Positions 11,601-26,390 of a DNA stretch of 64,000 nucleotides are shown piece by piece (the stretch's first letter is position 1; each line of letters begins with the position of its first letter). Origin of the DNA: Mycoplasmopsis columboralis. GTDB lineage: Bacteria; Bacillota_I; Bacilli_A; Mycoplasmatales; Metamycoplasmataceae. The stretch lies in NCBI RefSeq assembly GCF_900660675.1, contig NZ_LR215039.1:885549-949548 (forward strand), given 5' to 3'. Below the pieces are notes generated by a model. That model did no database searches, was not told the origin of the DNA, and saw only the letters and a program-made list of their open reading frames with translations. The position numbers were made by a program, and so were the translations under genes.

Positions 11601-14600
11601 AAATTACTAATGTTGTTTACAAAGGAGCAAGAAATAATCTTCCAAGTGAAAGAGCACTTGATTATAAACAACTTGAAGTTACAATTAGACATAATAATAC
11701 TGACTATGTAGCTAAATATGTTGCTGGAAATGAAAACAAATTAGTTATTGCAAATAATCCATTAAATTTAGATATCACCGATATTGTCTTTAATGTTGAT
11801 ACTACAACTAACAGCAGCGATCGTAATGGTACAGCTAATGTTGATTTTAATTTACGTTCAAACAAATCTTCATTTACTAATGTTGTTTCTAGTGTACAAA
11901 ATAAAGAAATCCGAAACTTTAAAACTGAACAACAAAGATTAAATGAATTAATTAATCGAAACTTGCACAATTCAATCACATTCACCGCTTCAGATAAAAA
12001 TAATTTACCTTCAAGAGTTTCTGATTCACTAATTAAAGCTAAGTTTCTTGCTTTATTTAACAATGGAGCCAATAAATCTAATCCTGAATATATTTCAATA
12101 AATAAAGATGATCAAAATGGAACTATTACTGTCACTTATAAAGTTAAATCAGCTAAAACTAATTTAACTGACATAGTATCTGAACCCCAAAAAGTAGCTA
12201 TTTTTAATGGATTTTTAAGCAAATCAGCTGAACAACAAAGAATTGATCTTATAGCTGCTTCTTTAGACGGGGCTAACTTTGATTATTCTCCTAAAACAAA
12301 CACTCCCGCTTTAACTAGTTTTATTGTTAATAATTTACTTTGAAGTACAAGTGCAGATGGCAGTGGAAAAATTGCGGGTAATGCAACCAATACTAATGAG
12401 CAAGTTAAATTAACAGGACCAGTTACTGTTAGTGCAACAGATGATCGAAGTGGTAATTTAACTATTTCATACAAATTAGCTTCAACTAAACCAGGTTTTG
12501 AAGAACTTCAAACAGAAACTAGAACAGCAATCATTCCAGGATTTTTAACTGAAGTACAACGTTTAAATAATATTTTAAACGCAGCGGTAAACAATCCAGA
12601 AAATAACACTAACTTACGTAATGGTTTACAAAACCAAACTCCTTCAAGTGTAACTAAAACCGAAGCAAAACGACTTCTTACAATTGGATACAATCATGAT
12701 TCTTCAGAAATTGATTTAAATTCAATTAATTTAGTTGCAAATAATGCTAACGGAACTTTAAAAATAACATACCAGCTCCGCTCAAAGAGAACTTCGCTTA
12801 CTGATGTCCTTTCAAGTGATACTAAATCAATTACTTTAAATAATTTAAGATCAAACGCTAGTGAAAAAGTTCGTGTCAATACACTTGCAAACCAAATTGT
12901 TGCAAATTACCCAGTTGGAGATAAAACTGCACAATTAACTAGTTTTGAAAAATCACAATTGAGATTGACTTTAAATAATGAACAAGGTGTATGAGACGCT
13001 TCGCGCGATGGTTTTGTTTTTGCAAATCAAAATATGGTTGTAAAGGATATAACCTTTACTGAAGCTAATGACTTAGGAAATAACGGAGCAAATAACACTG
13101 GTTCTGTTAAAGTAAACTTTAAAGCTTATTCAACCATTGATCAATACACTGCTGTTGCTAGTGATGCTAAATATAAAGTTGTAAGTGGATTTAAAACTGA
13201 ACAACAAAGAGTTAATGAAGTAAAAACATCATTAAATGGTGTTGATTTCAACACTGCTGATTTAGCTCGTAATCGTGAAGTATCTCAAGTAACTAATGAC
13301 GAAATTATTGCTTCGCTTGCTAAACTAATTCCAAGTGATAAACTTGCGACTGTGGATCCAAATATTACTGTAAATCGTGATAATTCAAACGGAACTATTA
13401 ATGTAACATGAAAAGTTCATTCAACCAGAAATAACTTTAATGTTTCTTCAAGTCACCCAACAAAAAGTGTTGAAAGTTTCACTACTACATTAACTGGATT
13501 TTTAAATGCTCAAAATGAAATTAATCGTTTAAATAATATTAGTGTTGTTTCAGCTGATTATGCTCAAAAACAAAACTTAATTACCAATACCAACCTTACA
13601 ACTGCAAATACAATTTTAAAATTTAATGTTAATGGTGAGCAAGTAACTGCTTATTATGATGCATCACAACCAAACAAACTCAAAATAGCAAATAACAAGG
13701 GTCAATTTGAAATTCGTAATGTTGTTTATGCAAGCAAAACAAATGCTCTTGATGAAAATGGAACCATTAATTTAACTTTTGATTTATATTCTCTTAAACC
13801 TGGATATGAAAATGTTAAAGTTACCAAAAATGGTACTGCAAGTGGGTTTAAACGTGAAGTAGATCGTTTAAATGAAGTAATTAATAATGTTAATCCTAAT
13901 TTAGATTTACCTGCTGCGCTTAAAACAAAACCAGCTTCATCAGTAACTAAAGCAGATATAGCAAATGCAATAACTCAAGCTTTCGCTTCTTCAAAAGCGA
14001 CTTTTGATAATAATAATTCTCTTAAAAATGTTAACTCTACAACTCCAGAAGTATTGCTTAAGTCAAATGATGAAAACGGAACATTAGAAATTAAATACAT
14101 TATCAAATCAACTCGTGATGATCTAACTGGAGTTTATTCAACTACAGAAGTATCTAAAGTATTTACTGGATTTTTAACAAAAGCTCAAGAAAAAAGTCGT
14201 TTAGATAATTTAGCTAATTCTTTATTAGCAGATAGTGTAAATTATGATGATAAAACTAATTTACCTTCAATGACTACTTTTGAAGATTCAAAATTAAAAG
14301 TTACAATCGGTTCTCAAACAAAATCAGCTACTGTTAGCGATCCTTTTGATGCACCAATTAATGCTATAGTTGTTCCTTCAAATACTTCTTATTATTCAGA
14401 TAAAAACGATCGTGATGGAAGCGTTAAAACAACCTTAAAACTTAAATCAAGAATTTTTGATGATGTTGTCTCAGAACCACAAGAGTTTACAATAAATGGA
14501 TTTAAAACTGAAGCTCAAAGACTTGATGATGTTTTAGATGCAAGAACTACTCCTCGTGATTTTAGTGATAGCGAAGAAATTCCAGCTTCTACAAAAACAA

Positions 14601-17600
14601 AACAACAAGTATTTGATTTGTTAAATGATTTATATACAGCAGAAGATAAAGCGAAAATTGATTTAGATTCAATTACTCTAAATGCAAATGATACTAATGG
14701 AACTTTAGGTGTTTCATATAAATTAATTTCACTTAGAGATAATTTAACTGATGTAGATTCTACAAAAGCAAGAAATGTAAGCTTTAGCGGATTTAAAACA
14801 ACTGAGCAAGAACAAGAACGTTTAAATGGTTTATTGCTTAGATCTACAGCTGATTATGAAGATAAAACAAATACACCTTTATTAACTACTAAAGACAAAT
14901 CAAAAGTAATCATTACAATTGATAACGTTAGAGGAAGATATGACTCAGTTACTGATTCATATATCTTTGATGCACCAGTTAATGCCAAAGCTATTAATTT
15001 ACAATTTAGCGAAGAAAACGATCAAAATGGTACTCTAAAAGTAAAATATGATTTAGTTTCTACAGATCCAGCCTTTTCACATGTTGAAGTTAGAGATACA
15101 AACGATACAACTAAAAAAGAAATTACTAACTTCTTAACTGAATCTCAAAGACTTGATAAAGTTATTGATAATAAAACTGCTGATATTAACGGCTTAGATT
15201 TTGATGCAGCTACTAAGAAAAAAGCGCCTTCAACCATTGAAGATGCGGATGTAATTGATAAGTTAAATTCGGTATTAAATAATACTAATTCAAATGTTAC
15301 TATTAATAATATTGTTGGTTCGATTGCGAAAAATAATGCTGATGGTACAATAACTGTAACTTATAAACTAAATTCAACACGTAATAATTTAGAATCTGAA
15401 ACCTCTTCAAAAACTGTTACTAAAGTCTTTAGAGAATTTAGAAATGAAAATCAAGTTAAAACTGAATTGAATGCAATTATTAACAGCTCAAGTACAACTT
15501 TAGATTATTCAGATAAAGCTAACTTACCTTCTGATACCACTTTTGAAGATGCAAAATACACATTAGTGTCAAACGATCCTAATAAAGCGTTTTCAAGTTC
15601 GGTTGTAAATAATGAAGTTGTAATTGATGCAATTAGTGCAAAATTAGAATCAGTTGATGAATCAAACAAAAATGACAAGACAGGAAGCGTGGATGCAGTA
15701 TACAAATTGCGTTCAACTGAGCCTGGTTTTGAAAATGTTGTTTCAGATCCTTCGAGTGCTAAAACTTTAAGCAACTTCAAAACAGAACAACAACGTCTTG
15801 ATGAAGAAATCCAAAAACATGCAACAAGTGATAATGTAAATGTTACAAACAAAGAAACACGTTCACCTTCAGAAGTGACTAAAGCGGAAATAGCAAAATT
15901 GCTTAATGATTTATATAATACAAACGCTAATGCCAAAGTTACTGAAGATGACATTACTTTAACACCAAATAACAATACTGGAACACTAGGGGCAGAATTT
16001 AAACTTACTTCAACCAAAAACGGTTTAACAGATGTTAAATCTTCAACTTCACGAACTATTCAATTAAATTCATTCCTTTCAGCAGATGGTGAATCAAAAA
16101 GACTTCAAGATTTAGTGGATAATCATACTAGTGTTGAATATAATGGTTCTAGAGAAATTCTTGCGGATTATCAAAGTGATCAGTTATCTAATGAAAACAT
16201 TAAAATGACAATTAACGGAGTTGTGGGAACATATAATTCAAGAACTGAAGAAATTGATTTTCCAACTTTAAATGCCAAAGCAACAGAACTTTATTTCAAT
16301 AACACTGAAGATCGCAATGGAAGTTTAGAATTAGAATTTAAATTAGTTTCTACTAAACCAGGTTTAAGAAATTCAACAAGCGATTTATCAACTAAAACAA
16401 TTTCTGATTTCAAAACAGAAAAAACAAGGCTTTCTGAGCTAGTATCTGCTAAGGAAACTCAACTAAACAATCTTCAATACAATCGCGCAAATAAAAAAGG
16501 AGCTTCAGAATTTACAAAAGACGAAGCTTCTCAATTATTATCAACTGTATTTTCAAGTGATCATGCAAGAGTTCGTGTAGAAGATGTCCAAAGTATTGAA
16601 TTTAATAACGAAACCGGAACTGCAACTGTAGTATATAAATTAAACTCAGCTAGAGATGAGCGTCAATTAGGTGATATTGCTACAGATGAGACTTACACTA
16701 AAGTGTTTACTGGTTTTATAACATACGAACAAGAAAGACAAAGATTAGAAACTGCATTAGCTGATACACTAGAAAATGTTGATTATGAAGATAAAACAAA
16801 TTGACCAACTGGTACTACATTTGATAAACAAGATGTATTTTTTAACCTTAATGGTGAAGATTTAAGTGGTTTAGCTACTGATTACATAAATAAAGTTAGA
16901 GTTTCAGAAATTGAATTTGATAATAAAAACGACAGAAATGGTACTGTTGATGTTTCATTAACACTTACTTCAACTCGTCCTGGTTTTGAAACTGTATCAG
17001 TTAAAGATAAAACCACTGTAGAAGGTTTCGCAACAGAAGTAAATCGTTTAAATCGTGTTTTAGTGGGAGAAACAGAAAGATTTCCGTTACCAGTAAATAT
17101 AGACTTTCTTTCACCAAATGATAAAACCACTCGTGCGGCATCCACATACACTCCTGATGAAATTAAAGCCTTAATTCAACCATATTACGATGGTCATTCA
17201 GTAAATATTGAAAATTTAAGATTAAGAGCTAATAATAAAACCGGTGTTTTAGAAGCTACATATACTCTTTCTTCAACTCGAGAAGGTCTTGAAGGAATAA
17301 GATCAACACAAACAAAAACCCATGTAATGAGAGGAATTAAAACCGAAGAGCAAGAAAGACAAAGACTTTCAAAAATTCTTGAAGACATAAATGCTAACAT
17401 CGCTAGAAAAAATAACACACCAATTTTAAGCAACTTAATGTTAAGTGATATTTCCTTAAGTGTGAGAGAAGTAAACGGAACATTAAATGATCACAATGAA
17501 TTCGTATTTGGAGCACCAGTTAACGCAATTGCTAAAAACGTAACTATTGAATCTCTTAACGATGAAGAGGGAACTGTGATGGTAAAAGTTCCTGAACTTG

Positions 17601-20600
17601 CTTCAACAGAACCTGGATTTGAAAACGTTTCATCATTTAACATTCGCGGCGCAGATGATAATGCAGGTATTTCAAGAGAAGTAACCGGATTTTTAACCGA
17701 ATCTCAAAGACTTGATAAATTAGTTGAAGCTAATGCAGGAGAAGTAACTTATACAAGTGAAACTGCTCCAAAAGCAAACAAATTACCTTCAAATGTTACT
17801 AAATCAGATTTAAGTTTTTCAAAAGATGAAACTGAAAATAAATGATATAAATTACTTCCTGATGATGCCACTTTAACACCAAATGATAAAGCCGGTACTT
17901 TAACTATTACTTTACCAATTACTTCAACTCGTGATAATTTGAGTGATGTCAAATCAACACAAAGTAGAACCTTTACTTTAGAAGGATTTAAAACAACATA
18001 TCAAGATGCAATTGATAAATTAAACAATTTAGATAAAGACACCGTCTCAATTACCAATAACAATCCAACAACTACCTTGCCAAGTTCTGAAGAAGGTAAA
18101 AATAAAGACAATTACACAATTAATTTAACTAATGATGATCCGAATTTAGTTGCTGAAATTGTCAATGTAGTTGGACATGATGATGTTAATGGTAAAACAT
18201 TGGTTGCATATAAATTAGTTGATAATAATCCTGATCACACTAATTTAGATGGAACTAAACCTGAATCCAAAGTATTTTATAAAGTTGTTGATGGTCTTAA
18301 AACCGAAAGAGATAGATTAAATGAATTAAAAGATCAAGCTAATAATAATTTAACTTATTCAGATTCTGAACATCCAAAAGCTTCAACATTCCCAAGTGAT
18401 GTTCAAAGTAGCGATTATGTGCTAGATAATACCTTTGCTACAAACAATAAAGTTTCAACAATTGATACAACCATAGATCCAAATAACGAAGATGGAACAC
18501 TTACTGCAAATTACAAACTTAACACCACAAAAACTTCATCAGAATTATTTAATGTGGATACTTCTTTAGTTCCGGAAAATGCTCGTGAAGATTTAAATAA
18601 TTTTAAAGATACTAACTTTGTATCTCCTACTGCAGAACAATTTAAGGTTGCTGTTGACAACACTAAAGATGACAATGGATTCTTAAATTACGAAAGAGAT
18701 TTAGATAATAAAATTCAAACTGCTAAAAATGCTATTGATGGTAAAACTAATATTTCAGATGAAGAAAAAACAAAACTTAAAGCTGATTTAGATCGTGTTA
18801 AAGATACATTTAAACAATCTACATCAACTCCTGAGGAAGCTTACAATACTGCAAAAGAAGCAATTGAAACCATCAATAATATAGCTACTACAACTGACAA
18901 TGCAAAAGGAGCTAAAATCGCTGCAGTGGATGCTACCTATCCACACTTAAATAAAGCTCAAAGAGATCAAGTTAAAGAAAATCTTAAAAACTCAAATACT
19001 TTAGAAGTATCAAATGCAAACCTTCCTACAACTACACAAGTTGAGCAAAACGCAAAAGCTCTTGATAATGCAATGAAAGATACCAAAGAACGTGTGGATG
19101 CAAATGAAGAGTTTACTGCTGGTGAAAAATACACTAATGCTCCACAAAATCTTAAAGATCAATATGATGCTGCAATTCAAGCAGCTAAAGATTTAATTCC
19201 ACTTCCAGATAATGTAGATGGAACTAACACAAAAGTTCCTGTACTTGATGGAATTACCGATTGAAGAGATACAGTTACAAAACCAACAACTTCAAATTAT
19301 CCTCTTGATGCTGTAGAAGAACTTAAACGGACAATTGATTCTCTTAAAGAAACTATTGAACATCTTCAAGAAGCTAAAGATAACGCTAAAGCAGCTATTG
19401 ACAAATTACCATATCTTTCAGCTGATGAAAAAGCCGATCTTAAAAAACAAGTAGATGCAGCTGAAACCGTTGGTAAAGTTAATGAAATATCAGATAAAGC
19501 CACTGTGAAAAATTCAACAAAAGAACAAAAACACAATGCTGTTGACACTCAACCTGAATTTGAACATTTAAATGATGCTCAAAAACAAGCAGTAAAAGAT
19601 GCAATTATTAATTCTAATTTAGAACCAATTACTAATTCAACTCTTCCTTTAACTGCTAAAGTAATTTCAGATGCTACTGAGTTAGATGATGCAATGGAAA
19701 CTCTTCAAGGATTAGTAAATGCTAAAGATAGTGTACACAAAACACCTCTTTACATTAATGCAACTCCAAATTCTAAAGATGTATATGATAAATTAACTGA
19801 AGCAGGTAGTGAATTATCAAGCAATACCAATCCTGATGCAACTAAATTACCGAACGTTGATATTCATGAATCAACTCCAAATTGAACTAAAGAATCTGTT
19901 GATAAGTTAAATGAAGCAATAAAAAATGCTTTAGTTGAAGCAGCTAAATCTGCAATTGATAATTATCCAAATCTTTCTGAAGAAGAAAAAACTAAACTTA
20001 AAGATAAAATTAATGATTCTTTAGATAAAACAGCTCTTAATAATGTTGTTGAAGAAGGTAAAAACTTAAACGAACAAAAACAAGCTAAAATTAATGCAAT
20101 TGATGCTTCTTATCCATATTTAAACCAATCTCAAAAAGATGCGGTTGCTAAAGAAATTAAAGAAACTAATTTAAATAAAGATACCAACCCTAATGCACCT
20201 GCGTTTGAAGATGTTGATACTAAAGCGAGCGCTTTAAATGAGTCAATGAAAACTCTTAGAGATCTTGTTGCTGATAAAGCTAATGTTTTAGGAAGTGATT
20301 TCTACAATAAAGCTACTGATTCTTCAAAAGACAAATACAACAAATTAACTGAAGGAGCTTCAGAATTAGCTAATAACAATAATTTAACTGATGATCAAGC
20401 AAATCAAATTGAAGATTCATTTACTAAACCTGCAGATGCTAACTGAAATAAAGAAGCTGTTGATAAATTAAACGAAGCAATCAAAAACGCTTTAAAAGCA
20501 GCTGTTGAAAGTGCTATTGATAATTATCCAAATCTTTCTGAAGAAGAAAAAGCTAAACTTAAATCAGACCTTGCTAAAGCTACAACTCCAGAAGCAATCA

Positions 20601-23600
20601 AAAACGTTGGTAATAATGCAAAACAAATTAATACCGACAAGCAAGATGTAATTGATGAAGTTAACAAATATCAACATCTAAACGAAACCCAAAAAGCATC
20701 AGCAATTAATGAAATTAAGCAAGCTAATTTAGATGCTACACTAAATGCAAATTCAAATAATGTTGCTGATGTTAAACAAAAAGCTAAAGATCTTGATGAT
20801 GCTATGGGAGTGCTTGATACTTTAGTTAAAGCTAAAGAGGCAGTACATACAAGCGACAAATATAATAATGCAACTGATTCAAGTAAACAAAATTATGACC
20901 ATTTAATTAGTGGAGCAGATCAATTACTTAAAGATCAAAATCCTAGTGATGAAAACTTAGCTCCCGCTCTTGCACCAAGTGGATCAATTACAAAACCTTC
21001 AGATCAAAACTGAGACAAAGATAATGTTGATAAACTGGCTCAAGCAATTAAAGACGCTTTAAAACAAGCGGCTAAAGACGCAATTGACAAATTACCTAAT
21101 CTTTCAGATGCTGAAAAAGAAGCTCTTAAAAATTCAATTGACGGTGTTGAAGATGTTAACACCAGCGACATTGATGATATTGTTGCAAAAGCTACAAATA
21201 TAAATGACGCAAAACAAACAAGTATTGACAAAATTAAACAATTACCTTACTTAAGCGATGATGAAAAAGAAAAATACATCAAAGATGTTAAAGACACAAA
21301 CTTAAGTGATGCTAATGAGTTAAATGAACAAGCTTTAGCACCTCTTAAAGCAATTGAAACTAAAGCCAAAGAAGTGAATACAACCAAAAAAGGTCATTAT
21401 GATGCTGTTGAAACAAATTATCCATATCTAAACGATTCGCAAAAAGCAGCTGTTAAAGAAGCAATCATTAAGTCTAATTTAGAAGTAATTCCTAATAAAG
21501 AAACCACTCCTTCAACTCAAAATGTTTTAGATCAAGCAAGTGCATTAAATGAATCAATGAAAACATTACGTGAATTTAATGACAAAGCTAAATCAATCAT
21601 TGATAATAACGAACTAGGAGATGATGTTAGTGCTGAATCTAAAGATAAATTCTCTGCAGCTCAAGCTGTCGCAAATGCTTTAAGTACAAATACAACTCCT
21701 GATAGTGCTAATGTAGATAAAGTTGATACTACTATTTCAAATAGAGAAAATCCTAACTACAACAAGAGTGATGTCGATAAAGTAGTGGCTAAATTGGCTG
21801 AAACCCTTAAAAAAGTTGCTGAAGAAAAAATTGATCACTTACCTAATCTTTCAGAAGCAGAAAAAACAGCTCTTAAAGAGCAACTTAACAATCCTGAAAC
21901 TAACACTGTTGCTGAAATTGATGCTGTTTTAAATAAAGCTAAAACAATTGATAATGTCAAAAAAGACACAATTGATGCAATTAATAAATTAGATTACTTA
22001 AGTGATGATGAAAAAGCAAAATACATTAAAGATGTTAAAGACACAAACTTAAGTGCTTCAGAAAATCCAGCTCAAGATCCTGCATTAAGCGAAAAATTAC
22101 AAGAAGCTCAAAATACAAACAACACCAAAAAAACTCAAGATCAAAACTTAAATTTAGAGCATGTTAACCAAGCTCAAAGAGATGCGATTACTCAAGCAAT
22201 TAAAGATTCTAATTTAAATGCAATTGCAGGAAAAGAAAACACTCCTGCAACAGCTAAAGTTATTGAAAATGCTGAAGCATTAGACAATTCAATGAAAACA
22301 TTAAGAGACTTAGAAGCTGCTAAAAATAAAATAATTACTTCTCCACTATATGCAAAAGCAACTCCTGAATCTCAAGATCTTTACGATAAATTAACTAATG
22401 GTGGTGATGAGTTAATTGCTAATAATAATCCTCAAGCAAGTAATTTAGCAAACACTAATATTAATGAAACTTCACCAAATTGAAGCAAAGCTAGTGTTGA
22501 TACTTTAAATGATGCTATCATTCATGCTTTAAAAGAAGCTTACAAAGGTGCAATTGACAAGTTAGAACATCTTTCACAAGAAGAAAAAACAGCACTCAAA
22601 GATCAACTTGACAATCCACAAACTACTACATTAGATCAAATTCAAGAAATAGCTGATAAAGCTACTACTTGAGACAATGCAAAAGCGCAAGAAATTGCTA
22701 ATGTCGAAACTAATTATCCACACTTAAATGCTTCACAAAAACAAGCTGTTAAAGATGCAATCAAAAATGCTAATTGAGATGCCACTTTAAATCCTGATGC
22801 TAAAAACGTGGCACAAGTAAAAGCTCAAGCTCAAGAACTTGATGATTCAATGGCAAAATTACAACAATTTACCAATGATGATCCTAAGGTTGTTGCTTCT
22901 CCGATGTTTACTAATGCTTCAGAAGAATCAAAAACTAAATATCAAAAAGCAATTGAAGCATCAAAACAACTTCAAAATAATCAAAATCCTAGCGTTGAAG
23001 GGTTAAATGGCATTGAAGAGCAAAATGATGCAAATTGACCTAAAGACCCAGTTGATAAATTAACTACCAACTTAGAAGATGCTCTTAAAGAAGTTGCTTC
23101 AAGTTATGTTGATAATTTACCAAATCTTAGTGAAGCTGAAAAAACCGCTCTTAAAAATCAAATTAACGCTGTTGAACACCCTACATTAGAAGTTCTTAAA
23201 CCAATTACTGATCGTGCTCAAACAATTAATGATAAAAAACAAAAAGCTATTGATGTTATTGTTGGCGGGGAATATCTTTCTCAAGCTGAAAAAGATAACT
23301 TCCAAAAACAAGTTAAAAATACTAATTACTCAAATCCTGATCAAGACTCAGTTAATGATGAAGCTATTAGTGGAATTTTAAGTAATTCAAATGACACTAA
23401 TAACACCAAAAAAGAACATCATAACAATATTGATAATTTAGATTCTCTAAATGATGCTCAAAAAACCGCTCTTAAAGATCAAGTAATTAAATCAAATCTT
23501 AATGCAATTGAAAATTCAAATAATGAACCTACAAGTGATGTGGTAGATCGTGCTAATGCGTTAAATGAGTCAATGAAAACTCTTAAAGATTTTGTCACTC

Positions 23601-26299
23601 AAAATCCAACTGTTATAACTCAGCCACTTTACACTCAAGCAAGTGAAGAAACTAAAGATAAATACGATCATGTAAGTGAAGCTGGAAGCAACTTAATTAA
23701 TAACATTGCTCCAACTCAAGAGTCAATTAACGATATCAATAGTGCCATTGCAGAAGAAGATAAAAAAATAGCTCAAAACAATACTCCAAATTGAGATAAA
23801 GCTAATGTTGATAAGTTAAATGCTGATTTACTAGATAAATACAAAGATTTAGCCAAAGAAGCTATAGATAAATTACCTTATCTTTCACAACAAGAAAAAA
23901 CTGCTCTTAAAGATAAATTAGATCAAGAGCAAAATAACACTAAAGCTAAAGTGGACGAAATTCTTGATTTAGCAAAAAATATCAATTCTCAAAAAGAAAA
24001 TATCGCAAATAAAATTAAAGAACTTCCACATTTAAACGAGCAAGAAAAACAAAACTTTATCAATGAAATAATTGCAACAAATAAAGTTCCAGAAAATCCT
24101 AACGATCCTCAAGATAATTCTGATTTAGAAAGTATTTTAGATCGTGCTCGTAAAGATGATTTAGATAAAGCGCTAGAAGAATATGTTGCAAATAATTTAC
24201 CTTCACATAACACCCAAGATTCAAAAGCTAAGTTAAGTGAAATTAATGATTTAATTAAAGCTTTTGAAAAAGATGATCAAACCAATAACAAAAACACTAA
24301 TTACAACGATTACAAACAAGTTACTACAACTTTAGATAAAATCGCTTCTCTTAAAGAAGCTTATGACGCTTACTTAGATTCTAATGTTGCTAACAATGAT
24401 GCTTACAAAGTAGCAAAAGAAGCTTTAGATAACAAAGAAACTCAAGTGCAAAATGATGTTGATACTCTTAAAGATAAACAATATTCAGATCCAAGATTGC
24501 AAAATATCAAAAATGCACTAATAAATGAAGCTAACAAAGACATTGCCAAATCACAAGCTGAAAAAGAAATTGTTGATGCTTTAGTATCTCTTAAAGATGA
24601 TGGATATAATTCAGAACACTTTAATGAAAAACTAAATGATGCTTTAGCCAAAATGAATGCAGCTCCAGATTCAAGAAACAACCAAGTAATTGCTGAGTTA
24701 GAAAACGCACAGTTAAATTACCCAGCAATGGTTGAAAAATCAAACAATAATGAAGGTCTTGATGATGCTGAATTTGCAAAACTTCAACCATTACTTGATG
24801 CTCCAAAATCAAATGTAGTAGCTTCGGCATTAGAACATTTTGGTCCATATCGTGCAAACTTAAATGATGAAGATAAAAACAAATTTATAGCTAATTTGAA
24901 CGATCTTGAATATCTTTCACCAAAAGAAAAACAAGATTTCATCAATCAAATCAATCATGCTGTTCGTACTAAAGAAGCTAAAGATATTATTGCTAAAGCT
25001 AACGAAGTAAATGATGCCAAAAAAGCTATAGCTGATCAAATTCGAAACTTTGAACATTTAAATGATTCACAAAAACAAGCTTATATAAATGAAGTTAAAG
25101 CAAATCCACTTGTAACAACCGATCCACAAAGTGAAAAATCAATGGATCAAATTCTAAAAGACACTCAAGAACTTGATGATAAAATGCTTGAACTTCAAAA
25201 TGCTTTACAAGCAGCTAATGAACTTAAAAAATCAGATGTATATACCAAAGCCAAAGAATTAAATAAAATGAATTTTGATGAAGCTATTGTTGATGGTCTT
25301 AAAGTTACTCACAATGAAGCTCCAAAAGGATTTACTACTCCAAATCTTAATAAAGGTGAAGTACAATCAATTATTGACCGCTTGAAATTACAAGCACAAG
25401 AACTTGCCAAAAGTGCAATTGACAAACTTCCTTATGTATTGAACGAAAACAAAGATGAGTACAAAGAACAATTAAGTAACACAACAGACACTAAAAAACA
25501 AGAAGAAATTATCAAAAAAGCTGAATCAACTAATGATTTAATTAAACAAATTATTGACACTTTAAAAGATTTAGCCAAAGAAGCTACACCTGATAAAGAA
25601 TCGCATTTAGACGAACTTCTTGATAAATTAGCTCAAACAAATCCAAATGTGGATCCAAAAGTCTTTAATGACACCAAAGATGCCATTTATGCTAATGCTC
25701 AGTTAAGCGACTTCTTAAAAGCCTACCGTGACTCAGATATTAATGATGAAACATATCTAAACAAAAAAGAAGCCTTAACTAATGCATTAAATGAAGGTGT
25801 TAAATCAATTGAAAACAAATACTCTCAACTAAATGATTTAGTCACAGATTTAGTTAACACTTCAAAAACATTAAACGCTCAAGGACGTAGCGAAATTGAT
25901 TTAGTAGACGCTTTAATTGAATTAAATAAAGATAAATTCAATTCAGCTATGGTCAATAACCAAGTTAATGGTCGCTTTAATAACTATGATGATTTAGCTG
26001 ATAAAGTTAACGCCTTTCCATACTTTGATGTGCTGAAAAAGGCCGCTGAACATGATAATAAAGTTACTGTCGGAATTTATCAACTAGTTAAAGATGCAAA
26101 TGATGAAAAAGCCTCAAATGTTATTAAATCAGCCCTTAAGAAAAACTTCGATCCTCTTAAAGTAGAAGAAACACTTAAATGCAAATCATGATGAGCATGT
26201 TGATGATGATATGTTGTGCTTTCACTTGGATCTATATCAGTGCTTGGTTTAGTTGCTGCCGCTGCTAAAAAATTCCAAGAATCAAATCCTAAAAAATAA
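8672..26299 (+). CDS. Giant two-architecture modular surface protein, 5,875 aa
   Basis: A single frame of 17,628 bp is open from ATG to TAA when TGA is Trp. The ATG at 8672 is preferred over the in-frame one at 8654 because AAGAGG sits 6 bases before it. Residues 1 to about 35 form a signal/anchor without a lipobox Cys. About residues 153-3300 hold about 14.5 two-part units of some 205-240 residues, alternating GFKTExQRLxxL with GFLTxxQExxRLxxL and NGTLxVxYKLxSTR with DRNGSVxxxxxLxS. They resemble mycoplasma Lipoprotein_17-type repeats. From about 3330 the protein changes to GA/FIVAR-like helical modules opening with Trp, then a helical C-terminal region, WWACWWWY (5840-5847), a hydrophobic segment and a basic tail. 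A role in adhesion, host binding or shielding is inferred. A terminator follows. Confidence 0.9.
9128..18570 (+). repeat. About 14.5 tandem two-part repeats inside the giant protein
   Basis: The A-half marker (G/N)(F/Y/L)(K/L)TExxRL begins near 9128, 9838, 10567, 11243, 11915, 12539, 13188, 13845, 14499, 15130, 15774, 16410, 17028, 17690 and 18296. B-half markers (GFLTxxQExxRL or variants) lie roughly midway. The period is about 606-729 bp. The units are diverged, so it is an old protein-level repeat rather than a recent DNA expansion. Confidence 0.85.
19262..23794 (+). repeat. GA/FIVAR-like helical modules of the giant protein
   Basis: Modules open with a Trp (TGA) after an Asn or Asp at 19262, 19883, 20444, 21011, 22481, 23036 and 23792; at 21758 a Tyr replaces the Trp. 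Module lengths are 207, 187, 189, 249, 241, 185 and 252 residues. The longer ones carry an extra helical insert with LDYLSDDEK or a variant of it. Confidence 0.85.
21758..26299 (+). repeat. Paralogous 3' block, copy 2 (matches 1963-6504)
   Basis: 4,542 bp from a module boundary to the stop, equal in length and module order to 1963-6504, ending in the same Trp-rich tag and hydrophobic tail. Confidence 0.8.
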
Positions 26300-26306
26300 T
26301 TAAATG

Positions 26307-26332
26307 AGCAAGTCAACTGACTTGCTTTTTTT
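26307..26332 (+). terminator. Intrinsic terminator of the giant gene
   Basis: AGCAAGTCA and TGACTTGCT form the stem, followed by a T run, 7 bases after the stop. Confidence 0.9.
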
Positions 26333-26390
26333 GATATTAAAATTAAAAATCAAACAATTACTTTTTTAGTAAAAGGACTAAAAAAATAAA

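Noticed and set aside
15505..16017. A 170-residue minus-strand frame inside the giant gene
   Set aside because: It is a shadow of the plus-strand repeats; it has a Ser/Leu/Val-rich mirror composition, no ribosome-binding site and no family.
8672..26299. Many separate short genes or pseudogenes instead of one long gene
   Set aside because: The pieces share one frame and are separated only by TGA. The same happens in clear housekeeping genes (atpA, pgi, efp, hsdR), so TGA is Trp here.
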